Assembly: GCA_905236755.1 (NCBI GenBank)
Contig: CAJOCR010000006.1
Location: 1-64,000, forward strand
DNA: 64,000 nt
Direction: 5' to 3'
From: an uncultured Prevotella sp.
GTDB lineage: Bacteria > Bacteroidota > Bacteroidia > Bacteroidales > Bacteroidaceae
The notes beneath the pieces were generated by a model that searched no databases, had not been told where the DNA came from, and saw only the letters and a program-made list of their open reading frames with translations. Positions 1 to 8,396 of the stretch are shown piece after piece; position 1 is the stretch's first letter; each line of letters opens with the position of its first letter. The position numbers and the translations under genes were made by a program.

Positions 1-137
1 CGTCCTTCAACATGGAGAGGTATTAAATTATTTCCTACACGTTGGCTTCCGCCAGGCTGTTCATCATTTGCATAGCAAACGATAACAGAATAACTACAAC
101 TCAGCAGCAGTAGCAATATAAACACTATTCTTTTCAT
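1..137 (-). CDS. Exported small protein, 5' part only
   Basis: The start codon is at 135-137 on the minus strand and the reading frame stays open to the window edge (45 codons visible). The first residues, MKRIVFILLLLLSCSYSVIV, form a basic n-region and a long hydrophobic stretch, so this is an exported protein; LLSC could serve as a lipobox, or cleavage could follow the later VCYA. The visible mature part contains NDEQPGGSQRVGNNLIPLHVEG-like sequence with no domain I can name. It lies downstream of the xylan operon in the same orientation but is separated from it by a terminator, and it has its own TAnnTTTG box. Function unknown. Confidence 0.6.
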   Translation of the reverse strand, partial: MKRIVFILLLLLSCSYSVIVCYANDEQPGGSQRVGNNLIPLHVEG

Positions 138-186
138 CAATTCTGGTTTTTAGTTATAAATCTCAATTATTAGGTTTTCTTGTTTA

Positions 187-194
187 CAAAGATA
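187..194 (-). promoter_or_regulatory. Bacteroidetes -7 box TATCTTTG
   Basis: Reading the minus strand gives TATCTTTG, a match to the Bacteroidetes -7 consensus TAnnTTTG, 50 bp before the start codon at 137. It overlaps an 8-bp inverted repeat (GATACTGT at 191-198, ACAGTATC at 223-230) that could be a regulator site. Confidence 0.55.
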
Positions 195-251
195 CTGTTT
201 TTAGCCCCAAAACGTTATTTTTACAGTATCATAAACTTTATGTATAGTAAC

Positions 252-280
252 AAAAAACGGCGCGTATCGCTACGCACCGT
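252..280 (-). terminator. Rho-independent terminator of the xus operon
   Basis: On the minus strand ACGGTGCGTA (280-271) pairs with TACGCGCCGT (266-257) around a GCGA tetraloop, with one G-U pair. Six T residues follow. It lies 54 bp past the xyn10C stop codon and fits the end of the seven-gene operon. Confidence 0.85.
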
Positions 281-333
281 TCCCTAAACCAAATTAATCA
301 TGATTTTCACATAGGAAAACCTATTCTATGTCT

Positions 334-2535
334 TTATTCTGCATTTTCATAATGCTGAGCACCAAGACCTTCTGCAAAACCAGCATAAGTATGCTTGCGT
401 AGATAATTACAATCCCAAAGACCAGTTGGTTCACCCTTACGCCAGCCAGAATCTGCTGGAGAGTCGGTAGCGCACCATTGTGTGATACCATACTGTTGAG
501 CAACAGGAACAATTTCAAAGTATTTGCTAACAATAAACTTGTAGAAATCACTCATCTGATGATGCTGAGCCTCTGTAATATCCTCTGTCATTACAGCTTT
601 ACCATCCTCAGCAGTATAACCCATATCAAGCTCAGAAATTTTAACTAACTTACCTGTATTAGCCATAAGCTGCAACATTCTTACGATATGTTCTTCCTGA
701 CTCTTCTGAACTGCAGGATTAGCATTGAAAGAAACGTGCATCTGGCTGGCAATACCATCAATCTTGGTAACGCCATCGCTCTCCCATTCACCAATCCAAT
801 GAATCAAACTCTCAAGCTTCTTGTTATTATCCCAAGTTGATTCCAAGTTATAATCATTGATGAACAACTTCAACTTAGAAGGATCACCATTATGAGCTGC
901 AAAACTCTTGCGAGCATCAGCTACAGCTATGCGAACATAGTCAAGGTCACCAAGGTAATCCTGCCAATAGAAATTATTCTTTGCATCGTCAGCATTAACT
1001 GTTTCACGTGTGGCAGACTGAAGATCATAGAAACCATCACCATCCTTATCTACACCTGATAAAGCCTCATTAACAACATCCCATGTTGTTACATAGCCTT
1101 CACAAGCATTCATCATACCATCAATCCAGTTACCCATAGCCCAAGAAAGAGTGTCCTTCTTTTCTTCATCAGTAAGAGGAATTGCATTGGCTGACTTCAT
1201 ATAATACACTTCAAAATCGTCAAAATATAGAGTTCCTTCATATTTACCCATATTCAACAACAAGCGAAGAGCATTATCTCCAGTTACTGTACATGCTACA
1301 TCAACTTCTTTCCACTGTGTTGAAACAGAAATAGCAGGAAAATCTCCACAACCCTTATAGCCATCTGGATTCTGGAAGCCAGCAGTCAGAGAGAATGGAG
1401 CAGAACCTTTCACTTTCATCTTCAAATGATACTGCTTTCCATTTTCAAAAGCATCACCTGGTTGGAAATTAATCTGAGAATCCCATGCATTGGTCTTTGC
1501 TGAACGGTTTGTAACTTCACAAACACCATTAACATTATGTGGAGCTACATCCATACCCCAACCACCAAGAGACTCTGTACCAGAGAAATCAAGAGTCTTA
1601 ACAGCAACAGGTATCTCCATCATTGGTGTCTCCATATGTACAATCTTCACATCTTTTATGTGAATTGTACCAACGAACAAACCAGATTGCATCATTATGA
1701 AACCACCATCCTGAATTGATTTAAATGGAAGAGTATACTCGTGCCATTCTGTAGAAAAGCTGAAGTTTTTGTTATAAGCCTTATCACCCCAACCGCCAAT
1801 TCCAATATATGCAGAACCTTCAGAAGTTGCTTTACAAGTGATTTTCAATACATAATCAGTATTATTTGTAAGAGGTAGATTATCAGCAATATGATACTGG
1901 AATTGATAATTGTTACTTGCAGCCTTGCTATTAACAAGTTTCAAACCGTCAGCATCAACACTAATACTTCCATCGTCATAAGTACCTTTCCACATAGTAA
2001 AAGCATCTGCAGCACTCCAATCCTTTTCGTAATCTATTTTTTCTACTTTTTCATTAGGATCCACTTGAATTTCCTTATCTGCAATAATTCCATTCAAATA
2101 TTTATTGTTTTGCTGTGAATGCCATGCCAAAGTATGACCATAAATTGTCATATCAGCATCCTTTGCGGTACTAACAAACTGTTTTACTGTATTAAAGCTC
2201 ATATTGCCATTTGCTGCAACGCAAGAGCCATACTTCATTGCATTTCCAGCAGTCATTTCCACAAAGTTACTACCAGCTAAACAGTAAACAAGTTCCTTTT
2301 TGTTGAAATCGTTAGCAGCCAAGGCAATTCCCAACTTAAAGTCAGGATTGCACTTACCAGCAGCTTTCATTTCCTCAACATAGTCTTTCAAAGGCTTATA
2401 GTTGTTCAGATACTGATATTCTTTCTGATTCTTGGTCATATCAGTTCTGTACTCTGAGAACTTATCATCAGCACATGATGATAAAGCCACTAGAGCAACA
2501 AGGCCTAAACCTATATTTATATTCTTTAATTTCAT
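334..2535 (-). CDS. xyn10C: GH10 endo-1,4-beta-xylanase lipoprotein with inserted CBM-like domains (Xyn10C type)
   Basis: Endo-xylanase of family GH10 that cuts the xylan backbone at the cell surface. The signal peptide ends in the lipobox LSSC with Cys21, so it is a lipoprotein. The catalytic domain is split: the first part (about 45-155) has the GH10 motif GHTLAWHS at 133-140, and the second part (about 450-725) has TTWDVVNEAL with acid/base Glu490, FINDYN, and KISELDMG with nucleophile Glu635. About 290 residues between them (roughly 160-445) form two beta-rich modules resembling CBM4/CBM22 folds. Interrupted GH10 enzymes are known from Prevotella and Bacteroides xylan loci. It is the last gene of the operon, 38 bp after xusE and before the terminator. 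At 733 residues it is about twice a plain GH10 domain because of the insertion. Confidence 0.93.
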   Translation of the reverse strand: MKLKNINIGLGLVALVALSSCADDKFSEYRTDMTKNQKEYQYLNNYKPLKDYVEEMKAAGKCNPDFKLGIALAANDFNKKELVYCLAGSNFVEMTAGNAMKYGSCVAANGNMSFNTVKQFVSTAKDADMTIYGHTLAWHSQQNNKYLNGIIADKEIQVDPNEKVEKIDYEKDWSAADAFTMWKGTYDDGSISVDADGLKLVNSKAASNNYQFQYHIADNLPLTNNTDYVLKITCKATSEGSAYIGIGGWGDKAYNKNFSFSTEWHEYTLPFKSIQDGGFIMMQSGLFVGTIHIKDVKIVHMETPMMEIPVAVKTLDFSGTESLGGWGMDVAPHNVNGVCEVTNRSAKTNAWDSQINFQPGDAFENGKQYHLKMKVKGSAPFSLTAGFQNPDGYKGCGDFPAISVSTQWKEVDVACTVTGDNALRLLLNMGKYEGTLYFDDFEVYYMKSANAIPLTDEEKKDTLSWAMGNWIDGMMNACEGYVTTWDVVNEALSGVDKDGDGFYDLQSATRETVNADDAKNNFYWQDYLGDLDYVRIAVADARKSFAAHNGDPSKLKLFINDYNLESTWDNNKKLESLIHWIGEWESDGVTKIDGIASQMHVSFNANPAVQKSQEEHIVRMLQLMANTGKLVKISELDMGYTAEDGKAVMTEDITEAQHHQMSDFYKFIVSKYFEIVPVAQQYGITQWCATDSPADSGWRKGEPTGLWDCNYLRKHTYAGFAEGLGAQHYENAE

Positions 2536-2573
2536 GATAACAAATGATTAATAATACTTATATTCTTGCGCTA

Positions 2574-3641
2574 TTACTGAATATATTTTGAGGTGAAAGT
2601 AATTACACCATTAGTATTTCCACGAGTCTGAGCTACAAATTGATCAGATGATTCCATGGTGATACCTTCGCCGAAGTCAACACTATAGTTAAGAGTCATC
2701 AAATCACGATCCTTGTTGCCCCAAGCAAGTTTAGCACCTTTAACTGTGAATTTACCAGAACCTGTTGCAGTCATACCCTCGGTTGCTGAAGATACTGTTA
2801 TATTACCATTAGCATCGAAAGTAAGCTTCAAATTACAAGTAACAGGTATAAGCTTAGTAGCATCGTTTGGATCTTGTTTAGTTACAGATACTGGGAAGAT
2901 ACATTCTGTTAAAGATTTTGTTGTAATTTCGCAAACCTCATCCTTTTCTATAGAAGCACCTTGACGTGTCACTGTATTAACTACACCATTTTGAGTAATT
3001 TTATCTTCACCACGACGTAGATAAAAACCAGCCCACTGATTCATATACTTAACACAATACAGCACATAGTCTTTTGGAGATACAGCCCACATATCTGCAT
3101 CTGTTCTTGCAGGTGTAACACCAGCAACATTAGAAACACCACTCAAAACACTATCAGCGCCCACCTGATCCTTAATACGAACTGGAATAACATAAGTTTC
3201 CTTTACAGAAGCAGGATCTGCGAAAAATGCATCTTCAAGTTTAACCTGCATTCTTCCCTGAAAACCGCCATTATAAGAAACAGTTGTAGAAGGAATAGTA
3301 TAATAACTTGAAGGCATAGGCTTTACTGGCTTTTCACCTACCTCATCAAAATAAAGATTATCACAGAGAGAATTATCTACCATAAGATTCATAGTAATAT
3401 CTCGTCCATTATAAGCTCCACCCATAGTTGCAACTATGTTGAAAACATGATTATTATCATCTGTGTTGTCTCTGGTTTCATCGTTACCAAGAACAACATT
3501 GCGCACTACGTTCTGACGTGCAAAATAAACGGTTGTACCTCCTTCGTAATCATCGAATACGGGGTCACCACTCTGGCAAGAGCCTAGACCAAAGACCATA
3601 GCTCCCCAAAATGCCATTGTGAAATATTTATTTACTTTCAT
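2574..3641 (-). CDS. xusE: Surface lipoprotein with DUF1735-like domain, probable xylan-binding protein (XusE)
   Basis: Lipoprotein of 355 residues with lipobox GLGSC (Cys22). Residues about 30-165 look like the DUF1735 (BT_3987-like) domain that recurs in surface glycan-binding proteins; they include YYTIPSTTVSYNGGFQG and a run ending in YVIPVRIKD. The C-terminal half (about 195-355) is beta-rich and opens with YVLYCVKYMNQWAGFYLRRG. No catalytic motif was seen. Position after two SusC/SusD pairs and before xyn10C matches xusE of the Prevotella core xylan cluster, which supports a glycan-binding role, although direct binding is an inference. It starts 15 bp after the xusD stop. Confidence 0.75.
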   Translation of the reverse strand: MKVNKYFTMAFWGAMVFGLGSCQSGDPVFDDYEGGTTVYFARQNVVRNVVLGNDETRDNTDDNNHVFNIVATMGGAYNGRDITMNLMVDNSLCDNLYFDEVGEKPVKPMPSSYYTIPSTTVSYNGGFQGRMQVKLEDAFFADPASVKETYVIPVRIKDQVGADSVLSGVSNVAGVTPARTDADMWAVSPKDYVLYCVKYMNQWAGFYLRRGEDKITQNGVVNTVTRQGASIEKDEVCEITTKSLTECIFPVSVTKQDPNDATKLIPVTCNLKLTFDANGNITVSSATEGMTATGSGKFTVKGAKLAWGNKDRDLMTLNYSVDFGEGITMESSDQFVAQTRGNTNGVITFTSKYIQ

Positions 3642-3656
3642 TTTTATCTTCTTTAA

Positions 3657-5477
3657 TTAATTATTCTTCACTTCCCAGCCCTTGTTCTGCACAAGGTTAC
3701 TCCACTTCAGAATCTCGCTCTGTGGAATAGGACCATAATACATATAATCCTCATACTTTCTTTCCTCTACATCAATCTTCTTATAAATTGGAGTTGAAGT
3801 TGTAGGATCAATTGTAATTTGCATACCTGTAGCAGTCTCATTCATTGGGGCTAACCAACGACGAAGATCAGCAAAACGCTTGTTCTCGAAACATAGTTCG
3901 ATACGACGCTCATTACGAATAAGTTCACGCATCTTCTCCTTGTTAGTTGAGCACTCGTCTAGATATGTGTCATCTGTAATACCTGCACGATGACGAATTG
4001 CCTTAATTACATCATAAGCAGAATAGTTGTGACTACCCTTGCCTGTTGGGCCCCAAGCCTCGTTAGCTGCCTCAGCATAGTTAAGGAAAATCTCTGTATA
4101 ACGGATATATACTGGATAGTGATACTGAGCGTTCTTTGAATTTGGATTAGGATTACAATCATCACGTAACAACTTTTTCATATAATAACCTGTACGTGTA
4201 GAATTTGTAACCTTCCCTAAACCATCATCATTGCTGGCAGTAGTAATATCAGTCTTAATTGTTTTATCCTTATATGTTGAACCATTATGGATAATATATA
4301 AATCAAGACGAGGGTCACGATTTTCATAAGGCTTTGTTGCATCATACTCTGAATTAGGAGCATCTATAGGCATACCATTAGCCATTGGGAAAGCATCAAC
4401 TAAGTTCTGAGTTGGATTGATACGACCCTTACCATAAAGTGATGGTGGAAAGTTATCTGCCTCTTGATTCAAACCAAGATCCCAGTCATCAGCACCATTT
4501 GTACGACTACCTCTCCAAAGAATTTCAGCAGGACAAATACCAGTACCAAGCTTATCAATCTCATTCTTTTGCATATACCATGCATTACCTGTAGGAGACA
4601 AACCAGCTACACCACCAATGCGATCAAGTACTTTAGCAGCATCATCTGCAGCCTTAGAATAATCAACATTAGTTCCTCTTGCAAATGCAGGACTTGCGGC
4701 CAACAAAGAAACCTGTGAACGAATAGCCTCAGCTATACGACCACTAATACGACCAGACATAAGAACACCAAACACACGGTTGTAATCACCTGCTGTCTGC
4801 GCTCCTAATTCCTTATATTTTGCAGGAATATCAGCATCGTTAGTAAGGTCTTTGTAATCTAAAGGAAGATACTTAGCAGCCTCATCTAAATCATTATAAA
4901 TCTGATCCAGACACTCCTGGAAAGTTGCACGAGGTTTATTAAAATCATCCTCTGGGCTTTCTGATGATGTAAGATTGGGAACGCCCATCAATTTTCCATC
5001 AGCAGTCCAACCACCATGATTCATTAACAAAAAGTACATATGTAAAGCACGAAGCGCATAAGCTTCTCCCTTACGGCTGTCGCAATACATCTGCTTAGCT
5101 ACTGGATCTTTTGCCCAGTTTACCAAATCTACATTCTCTAGAAAAATATTCAAATACTGAATTACTGCACGACGATTGGTCCACTGTGAAGTAGGATCAC
5201 TAGCTGCAGTCCATGTACCAGTAGCCATTTTCAAATAGCTATTGCTTAGATCGTTACTAACAGCATCGTCTGTTGCAATATCAGTTACACTTTTTGTATT
5301 ATAAGGCAGCATTGCATAACCATAGCCAAGTAATCCTTGAGCGTAGGTCGGTTCATTATAGATCTGGCTCAAATTACGATTATTTTCCTGAGCAGGTTCA
5401 AACAAATCGCTACATGAAGCCAATGTCATTGACAACGCTGCAAATAAAAAAATATTTTTTGCTTTCATCTGTTTCAT
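3657..5477 (-). CDS. xusD: SusD-like outer-membrane lipoprotein (XusD)
   Basis: RagB/SusD-family glycan-binding lipoprotein of 606 residues. The signal peptide ends in LASC (Cys22). Features of the family are visible: the alpha-helical TPR-like scaffold, an AYALRALHMYFLLMNHGG helix, PRATFQECLDQIYNDLDEA, a C-terminal YPVYIRYTEIFLNYAEAAN helix and RELIRNERRIELCFENKRF. It should cap the XusC transporter and bind xylo-oligosaccharides at the surface. It follows xusC with only 9 bp between the genes, so the two are probably translated together. An internal Met at residue 4 is an equally possible start and would not change the signal peptide. Confidence 0.92.
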   Translation of the reverse strand: MKQMKAKNIFLFAALSMTLASCSDLFEPAQENNRNLSQIYNEPTYAQGLLGYGYAMLPYNTKSVTDIATDDAVSNDLSNSYLKMATGTWTAASDPTSQWTNRRAVIQYLNIFLENVDLVNWAKDPVAKQMYCDSRKGEAYALRALHMYFLLMNHGGWTADGKLMGVPNLTSSESPEDDFNKPRATFQECLDQIYNDLDEAAKYLPLDYKDLTNDADIPAKYKELGAQTAGDYNRVFGVLMSGRISGRIAEAIRSQVSLLAASPAFARGTNVDYSKAADDAAKVLDRIGGVAGLSPTGNAWYMQKNEIDKLGTGICPAEILWRGSRTNGADDWDLGLNQEADNFPPSLYGKGRINPTQNLVDAFPMANGMPIDAPNSEYDATKPYENRDPRLDLYIIHNGSTYKDKTIKTDITTASNDDGLGKVTNSTRTGYYMKKLLRDDCNPNPNSKNAQYHYPVYIRYTEIFLNYAEAANEAWGPTGKGSHNYSAYDVIKAIRHRAGITDDTYLDECSTNKEKMRELIRNERRIELCFENKRFADLRRWLAPMNETATGMQITIDPTTSTPIYKKIDVEERKYEDYMYYGPIPQSEILKWSNLVQNKGWEVKNN

Positions 5478-5486
5478 TTTTTAATA

Positions 5487-8354
5487 TTAGAATGTTGCCT
5501 TAACACCGATGTTATAGTAACGTGCTTCTGGAGCACTACCAACCTTCAGTTCAAGAGCCTCACGCTCGCCAGATATAGTGAGCAGGTTTGCACCGCTTAC
5601 GTATGCAGAAAGACCTTTAATCCATGTCTTACCGAACAGCTGTTTAGGCAAATCGTATGTAATCTGAACTTTTGCCAAACGGAATGCATCAGTCTTATAC
5701 AACCAGAAATCTGATGTCTGGAAGTTATTGCTACCTGACATACTAGAAAGACGTGGGTAAGTTGCAGACTCAGCTGTTTCTGGAGTCCAACGGTTACGAG
5801 CAAGAACAGAATACTTACTATCATCATGCATCCAGTAATAAGAGTTATTCTTTATAGCATAAGCTCCCCAATTTCCTGTTCCAAGAGCAAAGAAAGTAAA
5901 TCCATTCCATTTTGCAGTGAAGTTTACACCCATAGTGAAAGGTGCACCATACCAGCCACCTTTGCCCAAGAATACTTGGTCATAGTTATTAATCTTACCA
6001 TCATTATTTACATCAACATACTTGATGTCACCTGGTTTGACTGTACTTCCAAGATAGCTCTGGTCTGGAGAATTCTTAATTTCATCTTCGTTCTTAAAGA
6101 ATCCTGCACTCTTATATCCCCAAATGCCATCAATTGCCTTACCCTGACGATTCTGATATTCTTCAACATTATTCTCGTCAACTCTAGTTGCTTTAGTATC
6201 ATAATAAGTACCTGTCAATCCAAGAGAAAGATCAACATCACCAACCTTCTTATTGAAGTTCAAAGCAAAATCGAAACCGATACGACGGTTATTGTTATAG
6301 TTAAGAACAGGCATGAATGATCCATCTGGATAACCTGTATTCAAGTGAGATGGGAAGAATGTAGGTACATCTATCAAATAACCCTCCACTGAATTAATGA
6401 AGAAGTTTGCATCAAGAGTAACCAACTTATGCCAGAGTGATGTACGGAAGTTTACAGAGAATTCCTTACGCTTTATGAATGTCAAATTCTCATTAACACC
6501 ACGCTTTGAATAGGTGTATTTGTCACTTGAACCATCATACCAGCCATAACCATAATCAGATGACCAGATACCCTCGTACAAATAGTAACGAACATCACCA
6601 CGAGCCAAATCGATATCCTGATTGATAACGCTACCCGATACACTCAGCATCATGTCATCAACAACATCATTATCTTTCAAGAAGTTTTCATTCTTCAGTC
6701 TCCAACCCAAGGTGAGTGATGGAGAAAGAGCTTCACGATGACCTGGTGCCAATTGTGCAGAATGAATTGCAGCTAAGCCAAGCTCTGCATAATACTTTTC
6801 TGCATAGTTATAAGAAGCATCCAATGCCAAATTAGCACTTGACGTCTTATGATACTGACCTGACAAAGACTGCTGATAACCAGAAGCTATCAACATTGCA
6901 GATAGATTATGTACTTCATTGAAGGTATTGTTGTAATTAAACTGGGCAGAAAATAACATTGTCTGATTATCCTTACTACCACTGATATTCTGAACACCAG
7001 AACGTTTATCTTCAGCTTCTTTCTTCAATGCAACAATCTCATCCTTACCATTAATATTTGACCATGTTGGAATATACACTGCATAGCTGTTATCAAATGA
7101 TGTAGTATAAGATGTTGCATAGTCAACTGCAAAACGAGTCTCAAAAGAAAGTCCCTTCAATACCTTAGCAAGATTAATGTTCAGTCCTGTATCAAACTGG
7201 AACTGACGGCTAGTCCATTTGCTCTTACCACCTGCATAGATGTCAGCAAAGACATTGGTTGAATTATTCTGAGTACCTGCAAGGAAATATTTTCCATCAA
7301 TTAACTTAGCAACACTCAATAAATCCAAAGCGCCTTTAGCATTTGGATTAACCATATCCACAGGAATTAAAGGATAAGCATTCTGTGGAAAATTAGGACG
7401 CATCGTAGAAGCAGTTTTCCAATAATCACCCTTAGAGGTATTTGAATCATAGAATGTTGCGCTTGAGTTTACCCATGCCTTAATATCATCACTGATATTA
7501 ACATCAACATTACCACGTACACTGAGACGAGAGATATTGTTATTCTTTGCCTCACCAATCTTCAAATAATCACCAGAACGGTAGTAGTTAATATTGCTAT
7601 AGAAGTGAGCACGCTGTCCACCACCACTGATTTCCGCTGTTGCTTCATAACGAGTAGTTGTTTTACGGATATAATCAGAAGAATAGTAATCGATATTAGG
7701 ATAACGATAAGGATTCTGTCCTGTTCCATGATTATAAATATCTTCTACAGAATAAAGTGCAGCTTTACCATCATTGGCAAGAGCCTCGTTGTAGAGAGTC
7801 ATGTACTCTGCAGAACTGAGATACTCAGGAAAAGACTTAGCAACATTCAAACCTGCATTAGCTTGCACTTCAACCTTTAAACCATCAACGTGTCCACGCT
7901 TTGTAGTGATGAGAACAGCACCCTTAGCTGCCTTTGAGCCATAAAGCACTACAGCCTGAGCTCCTTTAAGAAAAGTAATTTGTGCTATTTCACTTGGCTG
8001 AACGTTATTAGCTTCACGTGGCACACCATCAACTAATACCAGATAACCTGCATTGTCGCCATCCATACCCCAAAGAGAGTTTCCATTGAATCCACCAACA
8101 AGAGCCGACATATTGTCAAGACTATAGGTATGGTAATTTTTCTTCATCAAACTCTCTACATCAACAACAGACACTCCACCAAGGAGATCTTTCTTGGCAA
8201 CCTTACGATAAGCCACCTGAACCATTTCCTTGTCAGAGCTGACTGTGTCGATTTCATTCTCTACAGCAGTCTTAGCATTAACACTAATTGGAGCTAATGC
8301 AACAAAACCAGCCAGTAAGAACTTTGATTTATATAATTTGAATTTTGAATTCAT
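5487..8354 (-). CDS. xusC: SusC-like TonB-dependent transporter lacking the N-terminal regulatory domain (XusC)
   Basis: TonB-dependent outer-membrane importer of 955 residues, expected to take up xylo-oligosaccharides. The signal peptide ends near VNA-K (residue 27). A plug domain follows directly (about 55-155), with LLGGVSVVDVESLMKK, YLVLVDGVPREANN, ITFLKGAQAVVLYGSKAAKG and VLITTKRG. The rest is a large barrel ending in YYNIGVKATF, with a typical terminal Phe. It lacks the CarboxypepD_reg-like domain that precedes the plug in XusA and in the starch SusC of this window, which explains its shorter length. It forms a pair with XusD directly downstream. Confidence 0.92.
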   Translation of the reverse strand: MNSKFKLYKSKFLLAGFVALAPISVNAKTAVENEIDTVSSDKEMVQVAYRKVAKKDLLGGVSVVDVESLMKKNYHTYSLDNMSALVGGFNGNSLWGMDGDNAGYLVLVDGVPREANNVQPSEIAQITFLKGAQAVVLYGSKAAKGAVLITTKRGHVDGLKVEVQANAGLNVAKSFPEYLSSAEYMTLYNEALANDGKAALYSVEDIYNHGTGQNPYRYPNIDYYSSDYIRKTTTRYEATAEISGGGQRAHFYSNINYYRSGDYLKIGEAKNNNISRLSVRGNVDVNISDDIKAWVNSSATFYDSNTSKGDYWKTASTMRPNFPQNAYPLIPVDMVNPNAKGALDLLSVAKLIDGKYFLAGTQNNSTNVFADIYAGGKSKWTSRQFQFDTGLNINLAKVLKGLSFETRFAVDYATSYTTSFDNSYAVYIPTWSNINGKDEIVALKKEAEDKRSGVQNISGSKDNQTMLFSAQFNYNNTFNEVHNLSAMLIASGYQQSLSGQYHKTSSANLALDASYNYAEKYYAELGLAAIHSAQLAPGHREALSPSLTLGWRLKNENFLKDNDVVDDMMLSVSGSVINQDIDLARGDVRYYLYEGIWSSDYGYGWYDGSSDKYTYSKRGVNENLTFIKRKEFSVNFRTSLWHKLVTLDANFFINSVEGYLIDVPTFFPSHLNTGYPDGSFMPVLNYNNNRRIGFDFALNFNKKVGDVDLSLGLTGTYYDTKATRVDENNVEEYQNRQGKAIDGIWGYKSAGFFKNEDEIKNSPDQSYLGSTVKPGDIKYVDVNNDGKINNYDQVFLGKGGWYGAPFTMGVNFTAKWNGFTFFALGTGNWGAYAIKNNSYYWMHDDSKYSVLARNRWTPETAESATYPRLSSMSGSNNFQTSDFWLYKTDAFRLAKVQITYDLPKQLFGKTWIKGLSAYVSGANLLTISGEREALELKVGSAPEARYYNIGVKATF

Positions 8355-8396
8355 ACTATTTCCTTACTATATTAGTATTACTATAATATTTATTAT

